Positions 37,087 to 46,292 of a DNA stretch of 64,000 bases are shown here, in pieces; the stretch's first letter is position 1, and each line of letters begins with the position of its first letter. The stretch lies in assembly GCF_008727715.1 (NCBI RefSeq), contig NZ_CP044218.1, positions 248,001-312,000 of the forward strand, in the 5' to 3' direction. Origin of the DNA: Mesorhizobium terrae. Lineage in GTDB: Bacteria; Pseudomonadota; Alphaproteobacteria; Rhizobiales; Rhizobiaceae. The notes under the pieces are model-generated. The model ran no database searches. It was not told the origin of the DNA and worked only from the letters and a program-made list of their open reading frames with translations. The position numbers and the translations under genes were made by a program.

Positions 37087-38082
37087 ATGAGCCTGCGTGA
37101 CATTGCCGTGCGCTACGGCTTCCTGGTGCTGTTCGTGGCGCTCGTGGCCTATTTCGCCTCCACCGCCGACGGCTTCGTGTCGCCGCAGAGCGCGGTGTTC
37201 ATCTTCCAGTCGGTGGCGATCACCGGCATCCTGGCGCTTGGCGTCACCGCAACGCTGGTGGTGGGCGGTTTCGACCTCTCCATCGGCTCGGTGGCAACGA
37301 GCTCGATGATGGCTGCCGCCTATGTGATGGTGGTGCTGAACCAGAACGCGCTGGTGGCGGTGCTGGTCTGCCTCGCCATCGGCGTGCTGATCGGCCTGAT
37401 CAACGGCTTCCTGATCGTCTATATGCGCGTGCCGGATCTTCTGGCGACGCTCGGCATGATGTTCCTGCTGCTTGGCCTGCAGCGCATCCCGACCGAAGGC
37501 CGCTCGATTGCCACCGGCATGACCATGCCCGATGGCTCGGTGGCACCCGGCAAATTCAGCGACGCGTTCCTGGCGCTCGGCCGCTACCGCTTCGATTTCT
37601 TCGCGCCGAACCTGGTGCCGGTTTCCGTCGTGGTGCTGGTGGTGCTGGCGGTAGCGATCTGGTTCTTCCTCGAATACACGCGTTTCGGACGCATGATGTA
37701 TGCCGTCGGCTCCAACGAACGGGCGGCCGAACTCGCCGGCGCGCCTGTCAAGGCATACAAGATCTGGGCCTACGTGATTTCCGGCATATTCGCCTCAATC
37801 GGCGGGATTTTGCTCGCCGCCCGGCTTGGACGCGGCGACATCGCCTCGGGTAACAATCTGCTGCTCGACGCGGTGGCGGCGGCGCTGATCGGCTTCGCCG
37901 TTTTGGGTGCTTCCAAACCCAATGCGTTCGGCACTGCTGTCGGCGCGCTGTTCGTCGGCGTGCTCTTGCAGGGACTGACCATGATGAACGCTCCCTACTA
38001 CACCCAGGATTTCGTCAAGGGCGGAGTGCTCGTGGTCGCGCTCGTCTTCACTTTCGCCCTGTCGACCAGGGCCAAACGGTAA
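37087..38082 (+). CDS. Ribose-type sugar ABC transporter, permease
   Basis: A 331-residue RbsC-like permease with eight or more hydrophobic segments and the characteristic GGFDLSIGSVA, ALGGNERAAELAGAP-like (GSNERAAELAGAP) and FAVLGASKPNAFGTAVGAL regions. Its ATG directly follows an in-frame TAG; 23 codons from an ATG at 37015 precede that stop in the same frame. Single permease, expected to form a homodimer with the double ATPase. Confidence 0.92.
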   Translation: MSLRDIAVRYGFLVLFVALVAYFASTADGFVSPQSAVFIFQSVAITGILALGVTATLVVGGFDLSIGSVATSSMMAAAYVMVVLNQNALVAVLVCLAIGVLIGLINGFLIVYMRVPDLLATLGMMFLLLGLQRIPTEGRSIATGMTMPDGSVAPGKFSDAFLALGRYRFDFFAPNLVPVSVVVLVVLAVAIWFFLEYTRFGRMMYAVGSNERAAELAGAPVKAYKIWAYVISGIFASIGGILLAARLGRGDIASGNNLLLDAVAAALIGFAVLGASKPNAFGTAVGALFVGVLLQGLTMMNAPYYTQDFVKGGVLVVALVFTFALSTRAKR

Positions 38083-38122
38083 TTGCGGCAATCAACGACT
38101 AAAAACCAAGCGGAGGACTTAG

Positions 38123-39178
38123 ATGAAATTTGATCGCAGAACACTCGCCAAGCTGGTCGTCGGCCTGCTCGGCGCCACGGTGCTGGGCTTCTCGCCAGCG
38201 CTGGCGCAGGACAAGCCGGCGCCCTTCGACAAGCCGGGCCAGGTCAAGATCGCGCTGGTGCGCTATCTGTCGACCGGCGACTTCTTCCAGGCCTATCTGG
38301 CCGGCGTTCAATCGCAGGCCAAGGCGCTCGGCGTCGACCTGCGCGTGCTGGACTCCAAGCAGGACGCAGCCCTGCAGGCCGACATGGTCGACCAGGCCAT
38401 CGCGCTTGGCGTCAACGGCATCATCATCCAGCACGGCCTGACGGAATCGATGAAGGACGCGGCCCAGCGCGCGGTCGACGCCGGCATCAAGGTGGTGGCC
38501 TTCGACGTGAATGTCGAAAACCCGAAGATCCCGCAGATCGAGCAGTCGGACCGCGACCTTGCCCGCCTCGCGCTCGAGCAGGCGATCAAAGACAATGGCG
38601 AAAGCTGGAAGTCCGGCTATGTCTATGTCGCCGGCATCGCGCCGCTCGACCGCCGCAACGAGACCTGGGTCGACTTCAAGAAGAAGTATCCGGGCATCAA
38701 GGAAGCCGCGCAGTTCGGCACGCTGGACAACCCGATCGCCAATTCGGTGGCCAACCAGGCGCGTTCGGTGCTGTCGGCGAACCCGGACATCAAGGTGATG
38801 TTCGCGCCTTACGACGAATTCGCCAAGGGCGTGAAGATCGCGGTTGACGAGGCCGGCCTCTCGAAGGGCGTCAAGATCTACTCGGCCGACATCTCGACCT
38901 CGGACATCGCGGCAATGCGCGAGCCCGACAGCGCCTGGGCAGCGACCGCTGCCACCAACCCGGCCGTGGTCGGCCAGGTCTCGGTGCGCGCGCTGGCGCA
39001 GCTTCTGGCCGGCGAAGACCCGGGCAAGAGCGTCGTCGTGCCGCCGACACTGATCACCCAGAAGGAGCTGATCGACAAGGACATCAAGAACATGGAAGAT
39101 CTGTCGGCAAAGCTGCCCCAGTTCGCCCACGCCGATGTCGCCATGCCGAAGTGGATGCCGAACCCGAACGCCAAGTAG
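38123..39178 (+). CDS. Ribose-type sugar ABC transporter, substrate-binding protein
   Basis: A 351-residue periplasmic protein of the ribose/galactose-binding class. The signal peptide is cleaved near residue 29 (ALAQ-DKP). The first strand IALVRYLSTGDFFQAYLAG and DQAIALGVNGIIIQHG fit the family. It probably captures a pentose or pentose derivative; by context 5-methylthioribose or 5-deoxyribose, inferred only. Last gene of the importer operon, with a strong terminator. Confidence 0.92.
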   Translation: MKFDRRTLAKLVVGLLGATVLGFSPALAQDKPAPFDKPGQVKIALVRYLSTGDFFQAYLAGVQSQAKALGVDLRVLDSKQDAALQADMVDQAIALGVNGIIIQHGLTESMKDAAQRAVDAGIKVVAFDVNVENPKIPQIEQSDRDLARLALEQAIKDNGESWKSGYVYVAGIAPLDRRNETWVDFKKKYPGIKEAAQFGTLDNPIANSVANQARSVLSANPDIKVMFAPYDEFAKGVKIAVDEAGLSKGVKIYSADISTSDIAAMREPDSAWAATAATNPAVVGQVSVRALAQLLAGEDPGKSVVVPPTLITQKELIDKDIKNMEDLSAKLPQFAHADVAMPKWMPNPNAK

Positions 39179-39203
39179 GCGCCAGGCAAAGATTTGTTGG
39201 ACG

Positions 39204-39232
39204 GCGGCCCGCTTCGGCGGGCCGCTTTTTTT
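39204..39232 (+). terminator. Terminator of the sugar importer operon
   Basis: GCGGCCCGC, loop TTCG, GCGGGCCGC, then seven Ts from 39226: a textbook intrinsic terminator. Confidence 0.95.
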
Positions 39233-39360
39233 ATTGCCGCTCGAAACCCGCATTTCGCACCTCATCGCCAAGTGCCGGCTAGAGGCGGTGCCCGTTCAAG
39301 CGATGACGGCGATGCGGTTCCCAAACGCCGTTGACGGAACCGGCCAAAGATATAAACTTA

Positions 39361-39374
39361 CACTTATATAAGTG
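39361..39374 (+). promoter_or_regulatory. Palindromic ArsR-type operator
   Basis: CACTTATATAAGTG is a perfect 14-bp palindrome 22 bp upstream of the SRPBCC start, typical of ArsR-family autoregulatory sites. Confidence 0.65.
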
Positions 39375-39396
39375 AAAGCTTGTTACGAGGTTTCCG

Positions 39397-40026
39397 ATGA
39401 AATTCGATGTCGAAACCTATCTTGGGGCGGTCACGCGGTCGGTCGAGACGCTGAAGCGCCAAGGCGAGCCCATGCGCGCCGTCACGCTCAGCCGGAGCTA
39501 CGCCACGACGGCCCAGGACCTTTGGGATGCCATCGTCAACCCCGAACGGTTGCGGCGCTGGTTCCTGCCGATCTCCGGCGACCTGAAGCTTGGCGGACAC
39601 TATCAGCTCGAGGGCAATGCCGGCGGCACGATCGAACGCTGCGAACCGCCCAGGCATCTTTACGTGACGTGGGAATTCGGTGGCGGGGTAAGCTGGGTCG
39701 AGCTTCGACTGGAGCCCAAGGGCCAGGAGGCCGAGCTGACACTCGTCCACATCTGTCCGATCAACGATCATTGGACAAAATTCGGCCCCGGCGCCGTCGG
39801 CATAGGCTGGGATCTCGGCCTGCTCGGCCTGGTGGGGTATCTCGCCGGAACACCGTTCGACGAGGCGACGTTTTCGGCCTCCTCCGAAGGCAAGGCCTAT
39901 ATGCGCGGCAGCGCGGAGGGCTGGCGCCGGGCCGATATCGCTTCCGGCGAAGCGGAAAGCCGGGCCACGCACGCGGCGCGGCAGACGGCGGCTTTCTACA
40001 CCGGCGAGACGGCGGAGGGCACTTGA
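39397..40026 (+). CDS. SRPBCC (AHSA1-type) domain protein
   Basis: A 209-residue protein of the START-like AHSA1 family: PERLRRWFLPISGDLKLGGHYQLEGNAGGTI and the late LVHICP segment mark the ligand-binding fold. Such proteins often pair with ArsR regulators; their ligands are usually unknown. The stop overlaps the ArsR start by one base (TGATG), a translational pair behind a shared palindrome. Confidence 0.85.
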   Translation: MKFDVETYLGAVTRSVETLKRQGEPMRAVTLSRSYATTAQDLWDAIVNPERLRRWFLPISGDLKLGGHYQLEGNAGGTIERCEPPRHLYVTWEFGGGVSWVELRLEPKGQEAELTLVHICPINDHWTKFGPGAVGIGWDLGLLGLVGYLAGTPFDEATFSASSEGKAYMRGSAEGWRRADIASGEAESRATHAARQTAAFYTGETAEGT

Positions 40027-40370
40027 TGCACGCCTTCGACATCCTCGGCGACCCGGTGCGGCGACGCATCCTCGAACTGCTTGCCGAGGGCGAGCGGCGC
40101 TCCGGCCAGGTCGTCGAAATCATCCAGGCCGAGTTCGGCATCACCCAGGCCGCGGTGTCGCAACACCTGCGCGTTCTGCGCGAAGGCGGTTTCGCCTCCG
40201 TGCGTATCGACGGCGCGCGCCGCCTCTATACGATCGACGCCGCGCCGCTGCGCGACGTCGATGGCTGGCTCGATCGCTTTCGCACCTTCTGGGAGCCGAA
40301 GCTCGCGGCGCTCGACACCGAGATCGCGCGCGGCCGCAAGGCGCGCGGCGAACTCGGCGGCGAAGGCTGA
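40026..40370 (+). CDS. ArsR-family transcriptional regulator
   Basis: A 114-residue winged-helix repressor: ILGDPVRRRILELLAEGERRSG and FGITQAAVSQHLRVLREGGF form the DNA-binding helices. No metal-binding Cys is seen, as usual for the ArsR members paired with SRPBCC proteins. It probably represses its own two-gene unit through CACTTATATAAGTG. Its stop codon abuts the stop of the convergent aldolase gene with no base between. Confidence 0.88.
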   Translation: MHAFDILGDPVRRRILELLAEGERRSGQVVEIIQAEFGITQAAVSQHLRVLREGGFASVRIDGARRLYTIDAAPLRDVDGWLDRFRTFWEPKLAALDTEIARGRKARGELGGEG

Positions 40371-42428
40371 TTACCTCATCGCGGCCGCGATGTTGCCGCC
40401 GTCGACGGTGGTGACGTCGGCGGTGGTGCGCTCGGCCAGTGCCTGGTGCAGGAAGGCCTGGGCGACATCCTCGGCGGTGACTTCCTGGCCGAGCAGATTG
40501 CCGGACATGTAGTCCTTTTCCGAAAGCCCGCGCGCGGTGGAGCGGCTGGCGATCATGGCGTCGGTCAACAGGCCGGAGCGGATGCGGTCGGCGTTGACGG
40601 CGTTGGAGCGGATGCCGATCGGGCCGTATTCCAGCGCGTATTGGCGCGACAGGAACAGCGTCGCGGCCTTGGGCAGGCCATAGGCGCCGAACTTGGCACC
40701 GGGGTTCACGGCCTGCTTGGAGGCGTTGAACAGGAGCACGCCGCCGGTGCCCTGTTCGCGCATGATGCGCACGGCGTTCTGCGCCACGTTCTGGTGCGCG
40801 AAGAAGTTGAGTTCGAAGCTCTTGCGCAGCAGCGCATCGTCGATGTCAGCGATCATGCCTTCCCAGGCGGCACCAGCATTCGAGACGACGATGTCGATGC
40901 CACCGAAGGTCTTCACCGCCTGGTCGAAGGCCGCCCGCACTTCCGCTGGCTTGGTGATGTCACCGCCTACGCCAATCGAGTTGTTGCCGGCTGCCTTGGC
41001 CGCCTCCGCCGCCTTGGCGCCGTCGAGATCGACCACGACGACATGGGCGCCTTCGCGGGCGAAAGCCTTGGCGGTGGCAGCGCCGATGGCGCCAGCGCCG
41101 CCGGTGATCAGCACGACCTGGCCGGTCAGCGGCTTCGGCTTGTTGGAGGCGAGCTTGGCCTGTTCCAGCGACCAGTATTCGAGCGGGAAGAGGTCGGACT
41201 TGGCGAGCGGTCGGAAGGTGCCGACGCTTGCCGCTCCCCTCACCGCCTCGATCCACATCTCGCCGACATCGGAGGCGATCTTGGCGTCCTTCAGCGTGCG
41301 GCCATGGCCGAACATGCCGAGCCCCGGCACCAGCGACAGGCGCGGCATCGGGTCGAGCATGGTGCGCTTGACGTCGTCCAGCGCATCGTTTTCCTCGAAA
41401 TAGCGGGTGTAGTCGGCCATGTAGGCAGCGACGCGCTTGCCGACCTCGGCCTTGTAGGCGGCGAGATCGCCCGCGTCCGGCGCCGGCAGCACCATCGGCC
41501 CGGTCTTGATGCGGATCGACAGGTCCGGCGTCGAGACGCCGGCGGCGGCATAATCGGCGATCGCGGCGGAATTGACGAATTCGAGGATGGCATCAGAGGT
41601 GCGGAAATCGCTGACCATGCGGTCGAAGCGGCCCTCGCCCCTGGACACGGCAACGGCGCCGCGCAGCATCGAGGCAATCTCTTCCGGCCTTGCCAGCTTG
41701 GCCGGCAGCGCCGCCGGCTTCAGCGGATTTGCGCCGTTCTTCGCGACATAGTCCTCGGCCATGGTCACATAGTGGATCATGAGGTCATAGGCGTGCTTGG
41801 CATCGTCGCCGAAGGTGAAGATGCCGTGCTTGTCGAGGATCAGGCCCTCGACGGACGGATCGGCGTCGTAGACGTCGGCGGCCACCTTGGCGAGGTCGAA
41901 ACCGGGCTTGATGTAGGGCACGAAGCCCATCTTGTTCCCGAACACCTTTTTCGACAGCGCCTCGCTGTCGGCGCCCTGGTCGACGATGGCGAGGATCGCG
42001 GTGGAATGGGTGTGGTCGACGAACTTGTGCGGCAGGAAGGCGTGCAGCAGCGTTTCCACCGACGGGTTCGGCGAGGACGGGTCGATGAGGTTGGCGCGCT
42101 GCAGGGCGACCATGTCCTCATCGCCCAGGCTGTTCAGCTTGCGCGCTTTAAGCAGCGGCGCCATCTTCACCGCCGGCAGGCCCTGCGGTTCGATCACCGC
42201 CATGTCCCAGCCGCTGCCCTTGACGCACAGCACGTCCCATTCGTCGCCGACGAAATCGGTGACCTTGGTCTTCACCGAGGTGTTGCCGCCGCCGTGCAGG
42301 ACAAGCCGCGGCTCGCCGCCGAGCAGGCGCGTGGTGTAGACCCGTAGCGCCAGATCGCGACCAACGCCCTTGGCTGCATAGGTTTTGACGACGGCTTCGG
42401 CTTCGGCGTCATTCCAGAGATTCTTCAT
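40371..42428 (-). CDS. Class II aldolase / short-chain dehydrogenase fusion
   Basis: A 685-residue fusion. The N-terminal class II aldolase/adducin domain (about 20-400) has LHGGGNTSVK (phosphate site) and HKFVDHTHST (metal-binding His pair). The C-terminal SDR domain (about 425-685) has ITGGAGAIG and the YGLPK catalytic Tyr-Lys pair. The aldolase would split a ketose 1-phosphate into DHAP and an aldehyde that the SDR converts. Rhamnulose-phosphate fusion enzymes have this plan, but no rhaK or rhaI is near. Substrate open; 5-deoxy- or 5-methylthioribulose 1-phosphate is proposed. Confidence 0.85.
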   Translation of the reverse strand: MKNLWNDAEAEAVVKTYAAKGVGRDLALRVYTTRLLGGEPRLVLHGGGNTSVKTKVTDFVGDEWDVLCVKGSGWDMAVIEPQGLPAVKMAPLLKARKLNSLGDEDMVALQRANLIDPSSPNPSVETLLHAFLPHKFVDHTHSTAILAIVDQGADSEALSKKVFGNKMGFVPYIKPGFDLAKVAADVYDADPSVEGLILDKHGIFTFGDDAKHAYDLMIHYVTMAEDYVAKNGANPLKPAALPAKLARPEEIASMLRGAVAVSRGEGRFDRMVSDFRTSDAILEFVNSAAIADYAAAGVSTPDLSIRIKTGPMVLPAPDAGDLAAYKAEVGKRVAAYMADYTRYFEENDALDDVKRTMLDPMPRLSLVPGLGMFGHGRTLKDAKIASDVGEMWIEAVRGAASVGTFRPLAKSDLFPLEYWSLEQAKLASNKPKPLTGQVVLITGGAGAIGAATAKAFAREGAHVVVVDLDGAKAAEAAKAAGNNSIGVGGDITKPAEVRAAFDQAVKTFGGIDIVVSNAGAAWEGMIADIDDALLRKSFELNFFAHQNVAQNAVRIMREQGTGGVLLFNASKQAVNPGAKFGAYGLPKAATLFLSRQYALEYGPIGIRSNAVNADRIRSGLLTDAMIASRSTARGLSEKDYMSGNLLGQEVTAEDVAQAFLHQALAERTTADVTTVDGGNIAAAMR

Positions 42429-42510
42429 CGGGTCGTCCACATTCCGGTTCGAGTTACAGGCATCGGCCGCCGGCGAACATTTCCGCTCGCCGCACGGCCA
42501 TCGTTTTTCT

Positions 42511-43491
42511 CTATAGGCTAGGCCGGTCTTGCTTTTGCGACAGGCCGGAGGAGTTGGCATCGAGCAAGCGACGGGCCATGGCGGCGGTGAGCACGAGATG
42601 GGAGCAGAGGCTGCCGGCAAGGGCGGCCTGTAGCGGTTCCAGCTTGCTGTCCTCCTGCACCACCATCATGCGCTTGGGGATGGCGCGCATCGAGCCGAGA
42701 TCGGCCGAGATGACGCGGCGATTGTAGTCGCAGTCGAGCAGGTTGCCGGTGGCGTCGATGAGCTGGCCGGCGATGACGCCCGCCGCACCCTGGTCACGCA
42801 GCGCAAACATCTCGGCAGGCGTCAGGGCACCGCATTTGACGATGTGACTTTCGGTATCGATGGTGCCGACCGAAAACAGCGCGAGATCGCAGCCGGCAAC
42901 CAGCGAAAGCTGCTCGCGGATGACGGGTTCGTCGCGCAACTCGCGCGCCAGCCGTTCGGAGCTGAGCGCCAGCGGGGCATAGAAATTGAGACCCTTGGCG
43001 TTGAGACGCCGCGCGATCTCCATCGTGCACTGGTCGGGGCGCTGAGTGTAGGGCGCGCCGAGATTGCCGCACAGCTGCACGACGGTGACATCCTGCAGAT
43101 CGGCGAAGGACATGACGTCGGCGACCGCATAGACGGTGCGGCCCCAGGCAACACCGACACGGTCGCCCCGGTTGACGAGGCTGACAAAAACGCTGGCGGC
43201 GAGAGCCGGCACTTCGGCGCCGGCGTCCAGCGCCTGAAGGTCTAGCGGCACGATCCAGACGGTGTTCAGCCCGAACGCATCCTCGACTTCCCGCGCCAGC
43301 GCATCCTCGGTGAAAAGCTGGGTCGACGTAGAGATGTTGACGATGCCGGTCTCGCGCGCCTTGCGCAGATAGGTGGCGACGGACGCACGCGAAATGTCGA
43401 GCTTCTTCGCCACTTCGTCCTGACGCAGCCCGTGCGTGTAATAAAGCCACGCCGCCTTGTGTATGATCTGGTCCGCTGCCCTGATCGCCAT
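42511..43491 (-). CDS. SorC/DeoR-type sugar-binding transcriptional regulator
   Basis: A 326-residue regulator: helix-turn-helix near the N-terminus (GLRQDEVAKKLDISRASVATYL), then a SorC effector domain (ISTSTQLFTEDALAREVEDAF, VGTIDTESHIVK) that binds phosphorylated sugars. The ATG at 43491 is preferred; the frame reaches a TTG at 43533. It lies 82 bp upstream of the aldolase fusion and likely controls it. A GTCGAAA/TTTCGAC repeat (43493-43512) sits at its start. Confidence 0.88.
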   Translation of the reverse strand: MAIRAADQIIHKAAWLYYTHGLRQDEVAKKLDISRASVATYLRKARETGIVNISTSTQLFTEDALAREVEDAFGLNTVWIVPLDLQALDAGAEVPALAASVFVSLVNRGDRVGVAWGRTVYAVADVMSFADLQDVTVVQLCGNLGAPYTQRPDQCTMEIARRLNAKGLNFYAPLALSSERLARELRDEPVIREQLSLVAGCDLALFSVGTIDTESHIVKCGALTPAEMFALRDQGAAGVIAGQLIDATGNLLDCDYNRRVISADLGSMRAIPKRMMVVQEDSKLEPLQAALAGSLCSHLVLTAAMARRLLDANSSGLSQKQDRPSL

Positions 43492-43789
43492 GGTCGAAAT
43501 CTCGTTTTCGACATTATTCACGACGACTGACAAAAGTCAAACAGGGCAATCGCACCAGGGATGCGGCCTCGTGCGATGATAGCCGATCCGGCCAGGCCGA
43601 CAAAGGGGAGAGGCGACGTGGCGGGATTTCAAAACGGCGGGACGGCCCGTCATCGAAACACAGCCGCGGTCTTGCCGACCCGTTCAGCGCGGGTTCATGC
43701 TCGGCTTTCTATGACCGGCACCAGACTGGAACAGCGGACTGCCTCGTAAGACAAACGGAAGCGGACCGACCGATGGAAAGGAAAGCAAA

Positions 43790-44545
43790 ATGACCTTGAA
43801 CCGGCGCAACATGATCGGACTGATGGCGGCGGCCCTCGTCGTGCCCGCAACCTATGCGCAGGCCCGCCCCCGCACGCTCACAGGGACGGTGACCTATCGC
43901 GAGCGCATGATGCTGCCGCCGAATTCCACGGTCGAGGTCACGCTGGTGGACATTTCGCTCGCCGACGCGCCGGCGCGCACGCTTGCCCGCCAGGTCATCA
44001 AGGGCGCAACGGCCAGCCCGATCCGCTTTCGGCTGAGTTTCGACGACAGCCGCATCCGCAAGGGCAATACCTATGCGTTGCAGGCGCGGATCACGCAGGG
44101 CAAACGCCTGCTGTTCATCAACACCACCCGCCACACCGTCTTCGACGGCGGTCCCGACAACACCGAGATCCGCGTCGAGCGGGTCGCGGCGGAGCCGGAA
44201 GCCGAAATCGGCCTGACCGGCAAATGGCTGGCCGAGGACATTCGCGGCCGCGGCGTAATCGACAATGCGCAGACCACGCTGGAGATCGATCGCTCCGGCA
44301 CGGTTTCGGGCAAGGGCGGCTGCAACGGCTATGGCGGCAAGGCGGCGATCGCGGGCAACCGTATTCGCTTTGGTTCGATGATGAGCACGCAAATGGCCTG
44401 CACGCCGGCGGTGATGGACCAGGAAACCAAGTTCCTGTCCGCACTTGGCGAGGTGCGCTCGTGGCGCATCGACCGCGCACGCCGCAAGCTGCAGCTGCTC
44501 GACAGGCGCGGCCGGCCGGTGGTGATCCTCGCCCGCATGGGGTGA
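43790..44545 (+). CDS. YbaY-type plus META domain protein, exported
   Basis: A 251-residue protein with a signal peptide of RR-type (LNRRNMIGLM) cleaved near residue 26. The first half (about 28-125) resembles the YbaY lipoprotein domain (LTGTVTYRERMMLPPNSTVEVTLVDIS); the second half (about 140-251) is a META/HslJ domain (LTGKWLAEDIRGRGVIDN, GGCNGYGG, MACTPAVM). Probably periplasmic; function unknown. Single gene between the SorC regulator and the amino acid permease. Confidence 0.82.
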   Translation: MTLNRRNMIGLMAAALVVPATYAQARPRTLTGTVTYRERMMLPPNSTVEVTLVDISLADAPARTLARQVIKGATASPIRFRLSFDDSRIRKGNTYALQARITQGKRLLFINTTRHTVFDGGPDNTEIRVERVAAEPEAEIGLTGKWLAEDIRGRGVIDNAQTTLEIDRSGTVSGKGGCNGYGGKAAIAGNRIRFGSMMSTQMACTPAVMDQETKFLSALGEVRSWRIDRARRKLQLLDRRGRPVVILARMG

Positions 44546-44558
44546 GGACCGGCGCGCC

Positions 44559-45233
44559 TCAGGCGCGCGGTTCCGCCTTGGAGCGCTGCTCCAGATAGCT
44601 GACCAGCCTGACCAGCGGCCACAGGAAGACCAGGTAGATCAACGCCGCGCCGACCAGCGGCGTCGGGTTGGCCATCAATGCCTGGGCGTCGGTGGCCTGC
44701 TTCAAGAGGTCCGGCATGGCGACGACGGAAGCGAGCGCGGTATCCTTGAAAATGGAGACCGCGTTGCTGGTCAGCGGCGGCACGACGATGCGCAGCGCCT
44801 GCGGCAGGATCACCTTGCGCATCGCGGCCCAGAACGGCAGACCGAGCGCGGCGGCGGCCTCGAACTGTCCCTTCGGGATGTTCTCGATGCCGGCGCGGCA
44901 GACTTCCGCCGTGAAGGCGCCCAACACCAGGGACAGCGCCAGCGTCGCCGAGGTGAAGGCCGAAAGGCGGACGCCGACGAAAGGCAGCGCGTAGTAGATC
45001 ATGATCAACACGACCAGGATCGGCGTTGCGCGAAAGATGTCGATGAAGCCGACGGCCAAGAGGCGCAACGGCTTCGGCGCATAGAGACGCATCAGGCAGA
45101 CACCAAGGCCGAGCAATCCGCCGAAGATGATGGCAGCGCAGCCGAGCAGCAGCGTGTTGCCGAGCCCCCGCAACAGCATCGGGAAGGCGCGGACCAGAAC
45201 GTCCCAGTTGAAGAAGGTCTCTAACAATCCCAT
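44559..45233 (-). CDS. Polar amino acid ABC transporter permease
   Basis: A 224-residue HisM/GlnP-type permease: FRATPILVVLIMIYYALPF and the EAA segment EAAAALGLPFWAAMRKVILPQAL are clear. It is third in a unit with the aminotransferase and binding protein. No ATPase gene is in the unit and only one permease is present, so a homodimer plus an ATPase encoded elsewhere is likely. Confidence 0.9.
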   Translation of the reverse strand: MGLLETFFNWDVLVRAFPMLLRGLGNTLLLGCAAIIFGGLLGLGVCLMRLYAPKPLRLLAVGFIDIFRATPILVVLIMIYYALPFVGVRLSAFTSATLALSLVLGAFTAEVCRAGIENIPKGQFEAAAALGLPFWAAMRKVILPQALRIVVPPLTSNAVSIFKDTALASVVAMPDLLKQATDAQALMANPTPLVGAALIYLVFLWPLVRLVSYLEQRSKAEPRA

Positions 45234-45364
45234 CGTGACGATCCGCCTGCCTTTATACGGCTGCCGCCGGATCGATCTTCATCCGGCCCGCGCTTGTCGC
45301 CGGCATCGGCCGGCCGGGTCATGATTGCGGCCTGCGGGCCGTGCTTGCAATGGTTCCGAAAATG

Positions 45365-45399
45365 CGATGCCGGCGGCATCCAACGTGTCGCCGGCATCG
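45365..45399 (-). other. Hairpin between binding protein and permease genes
   Basis: CGATGCCGGC (45365-45374) and GCCGGCATCG (45390-45399) are perfect 10-bp complements in the 184-bp gap, likely a message-stabilising or attenuating hairpin after the binding-protein gene. Confidence 0.6.
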
Positions 45400-45417
45400 C
45401 TCAAGCCCTGCCCTGAT

Positions 45418-46218
45418 TTATTGTGCTTGTGGGATGGGCAGGATCTTGTTGACCGAGGAATCGGCAGCTGCTTCGCTGCCCAGCCATTTCTTGTGAAGGG
45501 TAGCCATGGTGCCGTCCTTCTTGATGGCGTCGATGGCGCCGTTGACCTTTTCGAGCCATGGCGAACCCTTCTTCATCATGATGCCGAACTTGTCGCCGGT
45601 CGGAATGGCCGTCACCACGGCCATGTCGGGCATCTTCATGAAGGCGAACTGGAAGCCGGCGATATCGCCGATGGCGCCGTCAAGACGGCCCGACTGCACG
45701 TCCAGGATCAGGTTCTGCTGGGTGTCGTAGCCGCGATATTCCTTGATCCCGTACTTTTCGGTGTTGGCCTTGATCCAGGCCTCGCCGACCGACGCCGAGA
45801 TGGCGCCGACGGTCTTGCCCTTCATGTCGTCCAGCGTCTTCAGCGGCGTGTCCTTCTTGGCGACCAAGGCGATGTCGCTGTCATAATAGCCCTGGGTGAA
45901 GGACTGGCTCTTCAGGCGATCGTTGTTGATGGTGATCGACGAGATCGCCAGATCGATGCGCCCCGAGGCGGTGGCCGAGAACAGGGCCTGGAAGCCGAGA
46001 TCCTGGATTTCGACCTCGGCGCCAAGGCGCTTGCCGACTTCCTTGACCAGATCGACCTCGAAGCCCTGGAACTCGCCGCTCTCCAGCTTGTTCTCCCATG
46101 GCGGGTTGGCCGGATAGGCGCCGACGAGCAGCGTTTCGGCATGGGCGGCGCCGGCGACGCCGAGGCCGATCGTCAGCGCCGCGAAGGCGCCCATCAAATT
46201 GCGGCGGTTGAGAAGCAT
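45418..46218 (-). CDS. Amino acid ABC transporter substrate-binding protein
   Basis: A 266-residue periplasmic protein of family 3 with a signal peptide cleaved near residue 27 (AHA-ETL). PPWENKLESGEFQGFEVDLVKEVGKRLG and GRIDLAISSITI are the family hallmarks (ligand carboxylate and amine binding). The ligand is presumably an amino acid related to the aminotransferase encoded upstream. Confidence 0.9.
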   Translation of the reverse strand: MLLNRRNLMGAFAALTIGLGVAGAAHAETLLVGAYPANPPWENKLESGEFQGFEVDLVKEVGKRLGAEVEIQDLGFQALFSATASGRIDLAISSITINNDRLKSQSFTQGYYDSDIALVAKKDTPLKTLDDMKGKTVGAISASVGEAWIKANTEKYGIKEYRGYDTQQNLILDVQSGRLDGAIGDIAGFQFAFMKMPDMAVVTAIPTGDKFGIMMKKGSPWLEKVNGAIDAIKKDGTMATLHKKWLGSEAAADSSVNKILPIPQAQ

Positions 46219-46292
46219 TTGGTTCCCCTTATCCTGGTGCGCCGGTTCGGCCGGCTGCGTTTGTCATGGGTCTGTCCGGACGCGACCCTTCG

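Noticed and set aside
40371..42428. Naming the aldolase/SDR fusion rhaD
   Set aside because: Architecture fits, but no rhamnose kinase, isomerase or mutarotase is nearby and the neighbours are mtnK and mtnA, so the substrate was left open.
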